A stretch of DNA of 64,000 nt, from contig NZ_CP021745.1 in NCBI RefSeq assembly GCF_002157225.2, forward strand, positions 62,001-126,000, in the 5' to 3' direction. This document shows positions 1-9,659 of the stretch, piece by piece. The position numbers were made by a program, and so were the translations under genes. Every line of letters starts with the position of its first letter. The first letter of the stretch is position 1. Under the pieces are notes generated by a model. The model saw only the letters and a list, made by a program, of their open reading frames with translations. It searched no databases and was not told the DNA's origin. Origin of the DNA: Agarilytica rhodophyticola. Its GTDB lineage: Bacteria; Pseudomonadota; Gammaproteobacteria; Pseudomonadales; Cellvibrionaceae.

Positions 1-484
1 AAGGACGGCCTTGATTAAACTCAAAGCGCTGACCGCTGTATCTTCCCGAAGAGCTAAAAACATTTAACTGCGTTGCCAGAATAGCATTCTCCAAACAATG
101 ATCTGAGTACCAATAGATTTTACCTACATTAATTTGTATAGTGCTAGGGTCGTCGATAATAATTTCTCCCAACTGTCCCGGTGTTAATGTTGCACCCACT
201 GTGGTATCGATGGGAGTGTTAGTTTGGGAGAAGTTGTCGTCGTAAGTTACAGAATTTGGCAAATATGAGTTACCATTAACATCTGTCAAAAATAGCTTAA
301 TATTTACTGAGTAAGGACTAACGTTAGTAATATAAAAAATACCCAGCCATGCATTGGTTGAGGTGATCATTGTAGGCGTCCAAGCATAACCTGATTTTGA
401 AGTGCCCACAGGGCATTGATTGTCAGCCTTCACAGAAGAAAAAGAAAAAAGTGCTATTAGCAAAGATAATATTCGATGTTTCAT
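1..484 (-). CDS. Exported protein of unknown function, 3' end outside the window
   Basis: An open frame runs from an ATG at 484 to the left edge without a stop (161 codons visible). The start is preceded by AAGGAAC at a good distance. The first ~20 residues (MKHRILSLLIALFSFSSVKA) form a clear Sec signal peptide, so the product is exported. The mature part begins DNQCPVGTSKSG, is rich in Thr, Asn and Ser, and shows two cysteines, one near the N-terminus and one in YWYSDHC, which could pair. No enzyme motif was recognised. The composition suggests an all-beta periplasmic or secreted protein, but this is inference. The C-terminus is missing, so the family cannot be settled here. Confidence 0.75.
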   Translation of the reverse strand, partial: MKHRILSLLIALFSFSSVKADNQCPVGTSKSGYAWTPTMITSTNAWLGIFYITNVSPYSVNIKLFLTDVNGNSYLPNSVTYDDNFSQTNTPIDTTVGATLTPGQLGEIIIDDPSTIQINVGKIYWYSDHCLENAILATQLNVFSSSGRYSGQRFEFNQGRP

Positions 485-680
485 AAAAAGTTCCTTATTG
501 TAAAAAAGTCATAGCAAACAATAAGATCACCATATTTTATCTCGAACGTACAGATCTATTTTTCTGTTTATATAATGCATGAAAGAAGATTTTGTAATGT
601 ACATATATGGTATTTTTATAAGGCTTAATTTATATTCAGCAGCTTCTACCTCCTTGCTAAGTAAAGCTACACTTTGTTAA

Positions 681-1550
681 TTATTCAGGCCTAAGATCAT
701 TAATAATCTGTGCATCAACCCAATATATATCTACCTCTTTGTTGCTTCTGCCCTTTGCTCGACGATCAAAGAAGAGATATTTCCCGTCAGGCGTTACACT
801 TGGATAATTTTCAGCATCGGCAGTGTTTATTTTTTCCCCCATATTGATGGCCGGCCCCCAAGCGCCATCTTTCGTTCGAAAGCTGATATAGAGATCTGAC
901 GAGCCATAGCCACTTTCTCTAATACTGTCCCAGATAATGTAAGATTCATCGGGTGCGATAAAGGGGTGAGCATTATAGTTACCCACAGAAAACTGCGGCC
1001 CTAGTAACTTCGGCTCTTCATATTTGTCATCTTGTAACCGAGAGTAGCGTAGAGGGATATCGAGGTTTTCACTATAGGTATCAAAATAGTGGGTGCCACT
1101 GGTAGCAACAGAAGTTCGCATAATGAGGATGTCTTTTAGAGGTTCCGCTAGACTTTTCAGGTCTGACCAATCGTTACCTACACGTTCTATATATTTATTT
1201 TGTAAATATATAGTGTCTCCATCTGGGGAGATGGAAAGCTCACTCACGTCTGATTTAATAAGCGATTCTTGCCATTGGTTGTTCTTATATTCAATAACCG
1301 TCAAGGCCTTACCTTCTTGCTTAACCCTTATGAAATAGAACGCGTTCATACCCGGCGCGAATGTACCCTCGATTTCTTTAAAAGCCTTTGTGTTAACAAT
1401 GCCGGGGGCAAAGATTTCAGGCCTTGAGCCAGGTGGTTTTTGTCCGAGATAGGGCCCTTTGAGGGCTGAAAACTTATCTCCACTATAACTTTTACTACTC
1501 ATACATAAAATAGCAAGGAGTAGGGTAACTATCGTATAAATACTGTTCAT
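681..1550 (-). CDS. Exported PD40/WD40-like beta-propeller protein
   Basis: 289 residues starting with a signal peptide (about residues 1-23). The rest shows blade-like repeats typical of TolB-type PD40 propellers: SISPDGDTIYL, FIAPDESYIIW and SVTPDGKYLFFDRR, each an S/A-P-D-G/E-x-Y pattern at intervals of roughly 60 residues. Members of this family are periplasmic; many bind peptides or accompany oligopeptidases, but no partner is visible here. The stretch FAPGIVNTKAF near the start of the mature protein also recurs in this family by my recollection. It lies alone between AT-rich spacers and reads toward the truncated gene at the left edge. Function unknown; the fold assignment is good. Confidence 0.75.
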   Translation of the reverse strand: MNSIYTIVTLLLAILCMSSKSYSGDKFSALKGPYLGQKPPGSRPEIFAPGIVNTKAFKEIEGTFAPGMNAFYFIRVKQEGKALTVIEYKNNQWQESLIKSDVSELSISPDGDTIYLQNKYIERVGNDWSDLKSLAEPLKDILIMRTSVATSGTHYFDTYSENLDIPLRYSRLQDDKYEEPKLLGPQFSVGNYNAHPFIAPDESYIIWDSIRESGYGSSDLYISFRTKDGAWGPAINMGEKINTADAENYPSVTPDGKYLFFDRRAKGRSNKEVDIYWVDAQIINDLRPE

Positions 1551-1759
1551 AATTCGTTCTTTATCACTTGTTAAATATAGTTAGTACAAGCCGTTTAATT
1601 AGGCTGAGAAGGCCGAGGATAACGAATTCGTATTTAAATACCTGAAGTCCTAGTGATTTTTAGCTGACTTCCAGCTGAAAAAAAAATAATGTCTATTTAT
1701 CAAGTAATTACAATGGAAGGTTTTACTATAATCGAGATATAGATCAAGGTTTAGAACAA

Positions 1760-3571
1760 CTAAATCGAAGTCTCGTCAGCCTCTAAAGCAGGCTTATATT
1801 GAAACGACAATAGCATCGCCAAGCCAGGATCTTTTCTTGCGATTTCAACCTTACCTTGCTGTGCAATCATTAGTTCATCCACCAGAGCAAGTCCGATACC
1901 TGTACCTTGGGTAGTGCGTTTAAGCTCATCACCACCCCGATAAAATAAACCGAAGATTTTACTGGCCTGATCTGTAGTGATACCTTCACCATAGTCACGT
2001 ATCTCAAGTTGGATCCATTGCTTATGACTAGGATGAAAACGAAATATAAAATCGATTTTTTGCCGACATACATCTTTAATTCGAGTTTTATCAAAGAACT
2101 TTATAGCATTATCAGTAATATTGATGATGACTTGAGAAAAAGCGTCTTGATCAACTAACACCGTCAAATTTTCTGCACAGGGAAGTTCCATCAAGAAATT
2201 TTGTTGAAAACCATGCTTTTCTATGATTGAGGAGGTTTTAGAGCGAATAATATCCTGCAGTAACGCCAACTCCGTAGGTTCTAGCTTAATATTTTGTTGC
2301 TGGTTACTAAGACTAGACAATTGTAGAATATTATTAATTAAACGAGTAAGTCGTCCACTCTCATTATAAATAAATTCATAATAATCTTGCCGGTGTTGTT
2401 TAGAGATGATTGTACCTTGTTTGAGCATTTCTGAGTACATGCGGATTGAAGTAAGAGGTGTTTTTAACTCATGACTGACGGAAGACACAAAGTTAAGCCT
2501 TTGCTCGGCTAACATTAGTTGACTAACACCTAAGCGATAAAAGCCATAGCAAGCGGCTAAAATAACGACAATTAAAACAAGTATAAAAAGCTTACTAAAC
2601 AACATCGACGCTGTCATAGGGATCTTGTCAGTAGAAACAAACACCCAATAATCACCAAAAGGACTAGAGAGTCTAGACCGAGAAATAAGTTGTTGCTGCC
2701 AATTTCCATCAAGTTGTTGCTGCCAATTTCCATCAATAGGCAACTTCGGTTTTACTTCAATTATACCATCTGATGAGCTTTCGTATAAAAAATAATCTGC
2801 TTGGTTGGGGGAATTAATATTCTGTAGCTTAACAAGTACAGGGGAAGTAAAACGCCGTTTCTCTAACAGACCAATAAAAGCGTATTGTAGATAGGCTTGG
2901 CGTTCTACTATGTAGCCTTGTAATTTATTTTGCTGGCCATTAGAAACGATCCGATAAAAAATAAAATATTTGGGGATATCAAAAATAACTTTAAATAATC
3001 CATCTTCTTTTTTTATGCCCCAACGTAGTTGATTTTCAATTGTGCTAGACTCAGAAAGTATTTTATAAACTTTAACAGCTAATTTTTCGCGCGCTATTAA
3101 TTCTGAATCATTTTCCCCCTGAGCGATATAATTATCATCCTCCTTTGACCAGGAGAAAGGCCAAACAGGACTATTAAAGTGTCCTTTGTTATCATATTGA
3201 AAGTACCCAACCAGCCCCCTTATGTATCGCTGCACAGCTAACTGTTCAACATCAAGATCAGATAAAGGTGATATAGATTGTTGCAGCTGCTTGGTGAGAG
3301 GGTTATATATCTGCTGATAATAAGCAAAAGCATTGTTTGGTAAATTGTTAGATAAGGTTAACTTTGTAAAGAGCTTTCGATTAACAGAAATAACAAAAGC
3401 GTCGGCTTCCCTTTGATAGCTGGCGAGAGCATTCTCTTCAAGCTGCTGGTACCCAAAGTAAAGCAAGCTTGTTAAGGGAATTAATAAACACAATAAAAAA
3501 CCAAGGGCGAAATAACGCAATCGGCGCAAACGTTGAGAATAATTAAGTAAAGGCTTATTTAGAAATCGCAT
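1760..3571 (-). CDS. Membrane sensor histidine kinase
   Basis: 603 residues. Membrane segments lie at about 19-41 and 326-345, enclosing a periplasmic sensor of about 280 residues with no recognised fold. There is no obvious HAMP domain: the second helix runs directly into the H-box FVSSVSHELKTPL (phosphoacceptor H367). N-box (QVIINITDNAIKF), G1 (IRDYGEGI) and G2 (GTGIGLALV) motifs are intact, so the kinase should be active. The start ATG directly abuts the stop of the upstream response regulator, so the two are co-translated. Odd point: an exact 24-bp tandem duplication adds eight residues (DGNWQQQL twice) in the sensor domain. It autophosphorylates and passes phosphate to the OmpR-type regulator encoded next to it. 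The stimulus is unknown. Confidence 0.93.
   Translation of the reverse strand: MRFLNKPLLNYSQRLRRLRYFALGFLLCLLIPLTSLLYFGYQQLEENALASYQREADAFVISVNRKLFTKLTLSNNLPNNAFAYYQQIYNPLTKQLQQSISPLSDLDVEQLAVQRYIRGLVGYFQYDNKGHFNSPVWPFSWSKEDDNYIAQGENDSELIAREKLAVKVYKILSESSTIENQLRWGIKKEDGLFKVIFDIPKYFIFYRIVSNGQQNKLQGYIVERQAYLQYAFIGLLEKRRFTSPVLVKLQNINSPNQADYFLYESSSDGIIEVKPKLPIDGNWQQQLDGNWQQQLISRSRLSSPFGDYWVFVSTDKIPMTASMLFSKLFILVLIVVILAACYGFYRLGVSQLMLAEQRLNFVSSVSHELKTPLTSIRMYSEMLKQGTIISKQHRQDYYEFIYNESGRLTRLINNILQLSSLSNQQQNIKLEPTELALLQDIIRSKTSSIIEKHGFQQNFLMELPCAENLTVLVDQDAFSQVIINITDNAIKFFDKTRIKDVCRQKIDFIFRFHPSHKQWIQLEIRDYGEGITTDQASKIFGLFYRGGDELKRTTQGTGIGLALVDELMIAQQGKVEIARKDPGLAMLLSFQYKPALEADETSI
2688..2735. repeat. 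Perfect 24-bp tandem duplication inside the sensor kinase gene
   Basis: Positions 2688-2711 and 2712-2735 are identical, unit AGTTGTTGCTGCCAATTTCC followed by ATCA. The length is a multiple of three, so it duplicates eight residues in the periplasmic sensor part without breaking the frame. Exact identity suggests a recent slippage event. Confidence 0.97.
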
Positions 3572-4267
3572 TCAATCAGTATACAGCTGATAGCCTTCGC
3601 CACGATGAGTAATCAAATGCTTAGGGGACTTAGGGTCTATCTCTATTTTTTTACGGATTTTAGCAATATGAATATCCACCGTACGTGTATCCATATCACT
3701 GGTATTTTTATACCCCCACACTTCGGTAAGCAATTCATTACGCGAGACAGGTACCTTCTGGCAGTGTAAGTAATATAGTATTTCAATTTCTCGACGGGTA
3801 TATTTTATTTCCTGTTGATAGGATACGCCAGTCAAAGTTTGAGTACAAATGGATACATCTTTAGTTAATATAAGCTTACTACTTTCTCCTGTCCGACCCG
3901 AACGCCTAAGTAAGGCATTTACTCTTAGTACTAATTCAGAGGTAGAGAACGGCTTGGCGACGTAGTCGTCGGCGCCAAGTGTTAAGCCATTAATGATGTC
4001 CTGTTCATCATTTTTAGCTGTAAGCATTAAGATAGCTTGGTAACGAGAATGCTGCCTTAAAGCGTCACACACCTCGAAACCGTTCATCGAAGGCAACATA
4101 ACATCTAAAATAACGCAGTCATAGTTGCCGTTGATCGCAAGCGATAGACCATTTTTGCCATCTGTCTCGCTCTCAACTTCATAGCCATGAAAGACAAAGA
4201 GATCTGTTAGCCCTCTTAATATACTAGGCTCATCCTCAACGATTAGAAGTTTAGATTTACTATTCAA
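3572..4267 (-). CDS. OmpR/PhoB-family response regulator
   Basis: 231 residues. The receiver domain (about 5-118) has the acidic pair E11/D12, phosphoacceptor D55 in CVILDVMLP, T83 and K105 in YVAKPF. The C-terminal winged helix (about 135-230) has TRREIEILYYL and the recognition region DTRTVDIHIAKIRKKI, as in OmpR/PhoB proteins. Its stop codon is immediately followed by the start of the sensor kinase, so they form a two-gene operon. The 150-bp gap to the divergent exported protein at 4456 is a natural place for a shared promoter, and that protein is a plausible target, but no direct repeats were identified to support this. Confidence 0.95.
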   Translation of the reverse strand: MNSKSKLLIVEDEPSILRGLTDLFVFHGYEVESETDGKNGLSLAINGNYDCVILDVMLPSMNGFEVCDALRQHSRYQAILMLTAKNDEQDIINGLTLGADDYVAKPFSTSELVLRVNALLRRSGRTGESSKLILTKDVSICTQTLTGVSYQQEIKYTRREIEILYYLHCQKVPVSRNELLTEVWGYKNTSDMDTRTVDIHIAKIRKKIEIDPKSPKHLITHRGEGYQLYTD

Positions 4268-4455
4268 ACTGTTCTCTTTTTTAATCTTACCTTCATTTGG
4301 CCCACTACATCATATCGCCAAGACTGTAGCAAATATTTACGAAGGACAAATGTAAACTTTTGTAAAAATCCAAGCCTCTCATTTTTACTTGCTGTGCCTA
4401 TTTGGAGTCTTAGTATTCTCTTATATTGGCAGCTGACCACGCCAAGGAGCTACCT

Positions 4456-5910
4456 ATGAACTTCAAGTTAATAAGCTATCATCTAATAATAGCACTTTTC
4501 TACATGTCATTGTTTAAAGCAACTATATCAAAAGCAAGAGCAGGGGAGACGGAAGACTTTGTTGCTAGGGTAAAAGAACACTATCAAAAAACACTGCCAA
4601 TTAATGCTTTCTCGATGAAATATCATTTCTTAAATAGACGATATCAAGATCACAACTATTGGGATTATAAAACACCGAACCTTTACATGTCACAGCGAGT
4701 GGTTGAAGTAGATATGGAAAAAAAGCATTTTTATGATAATGATGTCGTCTACTTCGCTGGAGGACGACTCTATGATAGAGCCCAATTCCAAAATGATAAG
4801 GAAAGTTTTTTTTATGAAAGAAGTGCTACATTTTTAGGAAAAGCCATTCTTCGTCAAGATTTAGATAGTTTTGATAGATTCATGAGCCATATTGTTATGA
4901 ATATAGATTTTTTGGCGGTAAGACCTTTACTCGAAGAAGTAAAGATAAAGAAAAATGTTACGCTCAAAAAGAGTAAACATTCCAACACAGCAACTCTTAC
5001 GCATACAACATCTGATGGTGATACCGTCGCTTACAAATTTCGTAATGACCCATTACAGTTAGTATCCATCAACCATAGTTCACTCAATGGTATTTTTGTC
5101 TATAAAGACTATCAAACTTCACGCGATATAACTTATGCTCGAAAGGTATATCAATATTATGATGGTGAAACAAAGCCAACCTATATAAAGTTTAATGATC
5201 ATTTTGATATTATTGATGAGGTAGATCCTGCCAGACTTCAAGTTCCACAAGGGTATGGCCCGGAGCTTCAAGAAGGAGATGGAATATTAGTGTCGAAGGA
5301 AATCGCTAAAAACCTTTATCTTGTTACTGATTCCTCAGCAGTACATAACAGTTTACTTAAAGTAAATGGCGATGAAATTTCTATATTTGGTGCCACTGGA
5401 ACCAGTGAGATAGCCGAGAAGACAATTGAGCTCATCCGCGAGCAGTTTCCAGAGAAGAAGATATCATCCGTTTATGTTAGTCATCCCCATGGACACCAAA
5501 TAGCAGGTCTTAAAGTTTTTGCCGATCAAGGTGTCGAGATAATGGCCGATGAATACAGTATTGCAGGTATCAAAGCTTACCCGAACTTCACTAAGGATAT
5601 CAGTAAATTTAAGTTCAGAGTAATTGAACATGAACAGGTCATCGATGGTGGGCAATTTTATGTATTAGAAAATATGCACTCTAAGCGACAAAGTTTTGTT
5701 TATTTTAGGGAAAGCGGAATTATCTTTCAGTCACACTTCCTTCATGTTCCTCTTGACAATACCATTGCTAAAGTAATACCCAATTATACTAGAACCTTTA
5801 TAGACTTTATCAGGAGCAAGAACCTAAAAATTAATCGGGTTGTCGGCAACTATGTTAATAATAATATTTCCGTTGAAGTAATGAATAAAATTTACGATGT
5901 TAATATTTAG
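4456..5910 (+). CDS. Exported metallo-beta-lactamase-fold protein with degenerate metal motif
   Basis: 484 residues from ATG 4456, chosen over an upstream TTG at 4426 because AAGGAG sits just before it and the product then starts with a signal peptide (about 1-28). The N-terminal ~270 residues match no family I know. The C-terminal part looks like a metallo-beta-lactamase fold: an N-terminal strand pair (KNLYLVTDSS, SLLKVNGDEISIFGATG), then a motif at H343-P-H345-G-H347-Q348 where HxHxDH is expected. The Asp and the third His are replaced, so the second metal site is probably lost. Divergent from the two-component operon at 1760-4267, which may control it (inference). It may be a binding protein rather than a hydrolase. 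Confidence 0.65.
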   Translation: MNFKLISYHLIIALFYMSLFKATISKARAGETEDFVARVKEHYQKTLPINAFSMKYHFLNRRYQDHNYWDYKTPNLYMSQRVVEVDMEKKHFYDNDVVYFAGGRLYDRAQFQNDKESFFYERSATFLGKAILRQDLDSFDRFMSHIVMNIDFLAVRPLLEEVKIKKNVTLKKSKHSNTATLTHTTSDGDTVAYKFRNDPLQLVSINHSSLNGIFVYKDYQTSRDITYARKVYQYYDGETKPTYIKFNDHFDIIDEVDPARLQVPQGYGPELQEGDGILVSKEIAKNLYLVTDSSAVHNSLLKVNGDEISIFGATGTSEIAEKTIELIREQFPEKKISSVYVSHPHGHQIAGLKVFADQGVEIMADEYSIAGIKAYPNFTKDISKFKFRVIEHEQVIDGGQFYVLENMHSKRQSFVYFRESGIIFQSHFLHVPLDNTIAKVIPNYTRTFIDFIRSKNLKINRVVGNYVNNNISVEVMNKIYDVNI

Positions 5911-6152
5911 TTGCTAGATAGAATTTAATGAATATTGGCTTGTTATTGGCAAGCTAATATTTAGACTCAGTGATTTTTGATACTGACATTTTTGTGATTA
6001 GAACTATCATGGGATAAAAGAGAGTATAAATGTAGTTGTAAATTGGTAATCTTGCAACAGAAGATGTCACTTTTTACAGGAGCACATCACAAATGGTAAA
6101 GCCAAAATAACAATCGTATTATTTCTAGCAGACAAATTTTTTAACTATTTTT

Positions 6153-6187
6153 AATATTCAACATACTATCACAATATGTTGAATATT
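6153..6187. repeat. 13-bp inverted repeat (hairpin or operator)
   Basis: AATATTCAACATA (6153-6165) is exactly inverted at 6175-6187 with a 9-nt loop. It lies 240 bp after the upstream gene and 880 bp before the GH86 start, with no T run, so a terminator is not obvious. It could be an operator site. Confidence 0.55.
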
Positions 6188-6645
6188 TATATGATCACTT
6201 GATTCACAGATTTTCTACATATAGAAACATAATTCTACAACTCACTATGCAATTTAATTTATATGCCACATAATTAAATAGCCCTTGAATTAATTCAAAT
6301 AACAGTCATATGAAAAAAATACCCTAATAAAATTAGTAAACTAGCCGCTAATGAAAGTAGCCCATCTTCATTATTTAAAGGTTATTTTGGCGATGCACGA
6401 TTATTCGACATTCAATCGGTATTACCAAATAAATTAAATCCGAAATTTCTCATTATTTATTTTATCGAAACAATTTTTCGAAGAATTAAGCCCAATTAAC
6501 GAAAAAAATAACCATAAAAATCATTAAAAAAATTTAATATATGAGTTGTTTTTTATTTTCGAATTATATTAATCACGTACTTATATAGTGCATTACATGC
6601 AATTTTTTTGTGCACTTTAATAAAGTACTACCAATCAAAATTTAA

Positions 6646-6705
6646 ATTGTACTGAAACTCTTGGGTCTGACAGGTTTAGTTGGATCAGGAAAAATAATTG
6701 TTGAG
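6646..6705 (+). pseudogene. Short remnant homologous to the GH86 gene's C-terminal region
   Basis: Sixty bases match positions 9012-9071 of the downstream GH86 gene at 50 of 60 positions, in frame, encoding IVLKLLGLTGLVGSGKIIVE versus IILELWGATGFIGSGKRIVE. A TAA directly precedes it in frame and a TGA follows within 30 bases of the match. It is best read as the scrap of a lost neighbouring gene with the same domain, or of a partial duplication. Confidence 0.7.
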
Positions 6706-7070
6706 AAAGTTAGAAAAATAATTCTATGAGCGATACGATTGATTTTCACGAAAAATATCAGAAAATTAAATTGTGAACTAATTCAACATTATAAATATAT
6801 ATTAACCTTGTGGCAGATTTGCCAAATGCTTTGGGTAGTATTTTTAAAAAAATTCTGTAGGGTTAACACAACACTGTCGAAAATTTTAATATAAAACTCT
6901 AAAATAAGTTTTATATAACACTCTTAGTAAATTTTATATAGTGCTCTGAATAGAGTGCGATCCCACTAGAGCGCCGATCAATAATTTATTCAGGAAAATC
7001 TACAACCGTATATCTGGATGATACTTGTTATAGCTTGACACATTTAAAAACAGAACTTATAGAGGAAATT

Positions 7071-9659
7071 ATGAATTCGATAAAATCAACTCGTACACTG
7101 CTTACAGGTTTATATTTTTCTGTAGTTAGTATTTGTAGTTCAGCAACTGATATTCATATTGACTTGAATACACAAAAGTTTATCAATAGTCATTCTGAAT
7201 TGGATCGAACAAGATATTTTAATATACATATGTCACCATCTGTAAATGCATGGACAAAAAAAGAATTAGACGTTCTACTTGATCTAAATGTAGGTTTTGG
7301 ACGACAGTTTTGGGGACCGTTCGCCGAACGCAAGCCACCATACCCAAACTCTACGCAATCAAAAAGTTTAGGTGCAAGAAAATTCTCTTACGACAGTAAA
7401 TCAATTTATTATGATGTTTTGAGTCACCGCAATGTTGTTACATCCCATCCAAAGGATAGTTTCACGCCGGGAATGGATACGGCGGCAGCCGCGAAATGGG
7501 CTGCTGACTATTTTAAATATTATTGGGATGATAAAAACCGCCCTGAATACTACGAACCTATGAATGAGCCCTTCGTTAAGGCTGATGAGTTTGGTATTGA
7601 CCAAAAGGAAGCAATGCGGCAAATGACTAATCTTTTCCGCGATATCGGTAAAGAGTTCGATAAACAAGGAATCAATACTAAGGTCATTGGTTATTCATCT
7701 GCTTGGCCTTCAATGGAAAAGTGGGACTTTGGACATTTCCGTAGCCGAATGAAACCATTCATGGATAGCGCAGGCCCGTATATGGATGCGTTCGCCGTTC
7801 ACCTTTATGACGGTATTAATGTTACTGGAGCCGATAACCAACGTTCAGGCTCAAATACAGATGCCATTTTAGATTTGATTGAAACCTATAGTTTTGTTAA
7901 GTGGAATAAGGTTAAACCACACGCTATTACGGAGTACGGCGGCATTGAAAGTGAAGAAGTTTTTGGTAAGAATTATTCCGACATTAAGTCAGCTCAGTCG
8001 GTACGCTCAATCAATCATATGCTGTTTCAGCTAATGGACCGACAAGATCGACTTCTTACTTCTATTCCATTTATCACGGGTAAGTCTCCATGGCATTACG
8101 AAGATCCAAAAGAAAAATGGGAACCATATGAAGCGACAATTCGTAACCCGGATAAAAATAGTATTAAGGATGGCAAGCCAACACGTTTTTATTGGACGCC
8201 ACGCCTTTATTTCTATAAGTTATGGTCTGATGTAAAAGGTAAACGTGTAAAAGCCTATTCAGACAATATTGACGTTCAGGTTCAAGCATTTGTGAGCGGT
8301 AAAAAAGCTTATATTGCTCTGAATAACTTATCGGAGGATTACCAACACGTTTCATTAAGCTTTGCAAACGCAATGGGAAATATCTCCAGCATCAATAAAA
8401 AGTCATTAAAAATTTTTAAAAACTTAAAGCCGGTTTATCTTAGCCAGAAGAATCTTGGTAGTATGAATAACCTTGGTCTTGAAAGTGGTGAAACTGTGGT
8501 TCTAGAATACAATTTTCGTTACGAAATTAACCTAAATGAGCGGTTAGATGTTAAGTCCTATTATTCAAAAGATCACTTAAAACCTATTCTGGCAAACAAA
8601 ACAATTTGGTTTAACATAAATCATATACCGGTGCCGAAGCAACAGGGAAAATCTTATCTTAAAATAAGCTTCTCCCGTGCTCATGAAAAATCAAAGTCAC
8701 CTAAAGTCCTTATAAATTCTAACTCATACAAACTACCCTCAAACTGGAAAGGTGGTGATCAGGCTAGCCGCGATGAATTTTTTGGCACAGTAGTGGTTCC
8801 GGTGAATAATGCTCATTTAAAAAAGAATAACGCTGTAGGTATTGTATTTCCTGATGCCGGTGGCCGAGTCAGTTCTGTTGTATTGGAAGTTCATAATGAG
8901 AGCTCACCTGATAGTTCAGAAACAGTACGGATCATAGGGACACCTACGACACTCGATTCATCGAAAAACCATTCATTTGAGGTGAAATACACTGCCGAAC
9001 GACGCCGAGAAATTATACTGGAACTCTGGGGTGCAACAGGTTTTATTGGGTCAGGAAAAAGAATTGTTGAGGCAGGCAGCGGCAAAACGTCAGTGAAGCT
9101 CGAACTTAATTCTGTACCCGTATCTCGCAAAGGCTATTACATAAAGACGAGCATCCGCCCGATTGGAAGTAGCTGGAAACATAACTTAAATACTAATACA
9201 TATAGAGACATTAGAGTTGCTTCTATTCCAAAAAGAAAAACCTCAATTGTTATATCTGATGGCGGAAAGTGTGTGAATCTTACAGGCAATCAGTCTAATA
9301 ACGGCTCAGCATTTGACCAACAACGCTGTGATTCTGGCAATAGTCGACAAGTTTTCTTACTACAAGAAAAAGCACAAGGCTGGTACCACATTAGAGCTAC
9401 TGCTAGCAATAAATGTTTGGATATCAAGGAAGGTAGCTCAAAGAATGGAGCAATGATCCAACAATATAGCTGTGAAGATACTAATCCTAACCAGCTGTGG
9501 CAACTGGTAGATAACGGCAATGGCTGGTATCAAATTAAGTCTAAAAAAACCGGCAAGTGCATAGATCGAAATGGCTTCAAGCATGATAACGGAAAATCTA
9601 TTCAACAATGGTCATGCACAGGTGGTTCGAATCAAAAGTTTAAGTTTGTCACTCGTTAA
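7071..9659 (+). CDS. Secreted GH86 agarase/porphyranase-type enzyme with ricin-type lectin domain
   Basis: 862 residues from ATG 7071, which follows AGAGGA at proper spacing; a TTG at 7035 would spoil the signal peptide (about 1-25). The catalytic part resembles GH86 beta-agarases and porphyranases: NIHMSPSVNAWTKKEL and VGFGRQFWGPF near the N-terminus, E166 in PMNEPF as candidate acid/base and E288 in ITEYGG as candidate nucleophile on a (beta/alpha)8 barrel. Beta-sandwich modules follow (about 460-720), then a CBM13/ricin-B lectin domain (about 728-862) with KCLDI, NQLWQL and KCIDRNG repeats. Members cleave agar or porphyran galactans outside the cell. It stands alone behind a long AT-rich leader. 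Family assignment is firm; agarose versus porphyran specificity cannot be read from the sequence. Confidence 0.88.
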   Translation: MNSIKSTRTLLTGLYFSVVSICSSATDIHIDLNTQKFINSHSELDRTRYFNIHMSPSVNAWTKKELDVLLDLNVGFGRQFWGPFAERKPPYPNSTQSKSLGARKFSYDSKSIYYDVLSHRNVVTSHPKDSFTPGMDTAAAAKWAADYFKYYWDDKNRPEYYEPMNEPFVKADEFGIDQKEAMRQMTNLFRDIGKEFDKQGINTKVIGYSSAWPSMEKWDFGHFRSRMKPFMDSAGPYMDAFAVHLYDGINVTGADNQRSGSNTDAILDLIETYSFVKWNKVKPHAITEYGGIESEEVFGKNYSDIKSAQSVRSINHMLFQLMDRQDRLLTSIPFITGKSPWHYEDPKEKWEPYEATIRNPDKNSIKDGKPTRFYWTPRLYFYKLWSDVKGKRVKAYSDNIDVQVQAFVSGKKAYIALNNLSEDYQHVSLSFANAMGNISSINKKSLKIFKNLKPVYLSQKNLGSMNNLGLESGETVVLEYNFRYEINLNERLDVKSYYSKDHLKPILANKTIWFNINHIPVPKQQGKSYLKISFSRAHEKSKSPKVLINSNSYKLPSNWKGGDQASRDEFFGTVVVPVNNAHLKKNNAVGIVFPDAGGRVSSVVLEVHNESSPDSSETVRIIGTPTTLDSSKNHSFEVKYTAERRREIILELWGATGFIGSGKRIVEAGSGKTSVKLELNSVPVSRKGYYIKTSIRPIGSSWKHNLNTNTYRDIRVASIPKRKTSIVISDGGKCVNLTGNQSNNGSAFDQQRCDSGNSRQVFLLQEKAQGWYHIRATASNKCLDIKEGSSKNGAMIQQYSCEDTNPNQLWQLVDNGNGWYQIKSKKTGKCIDRNGFKHDNGKSIQQWSCTGGSNQKFKFVTR

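Larger units (their letters stand above)
5911..7070. other. 1.16-kb AT-rich non-coding leader upstream of the GH86 gene
   Basis: No convincing open frame on either strand. It holds a 13-bp hairpin (6153-6187), a scrap homologous to the GH86 gene's own C-terminal region (6646-6705), and imperfect repeats of the type TTTTATATA-N-(C/G)-CTCT around 6905-6945 near the likely promoter. The rest is A/T-rich sequence in which I see no defined signal. Confidence 0.6.
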
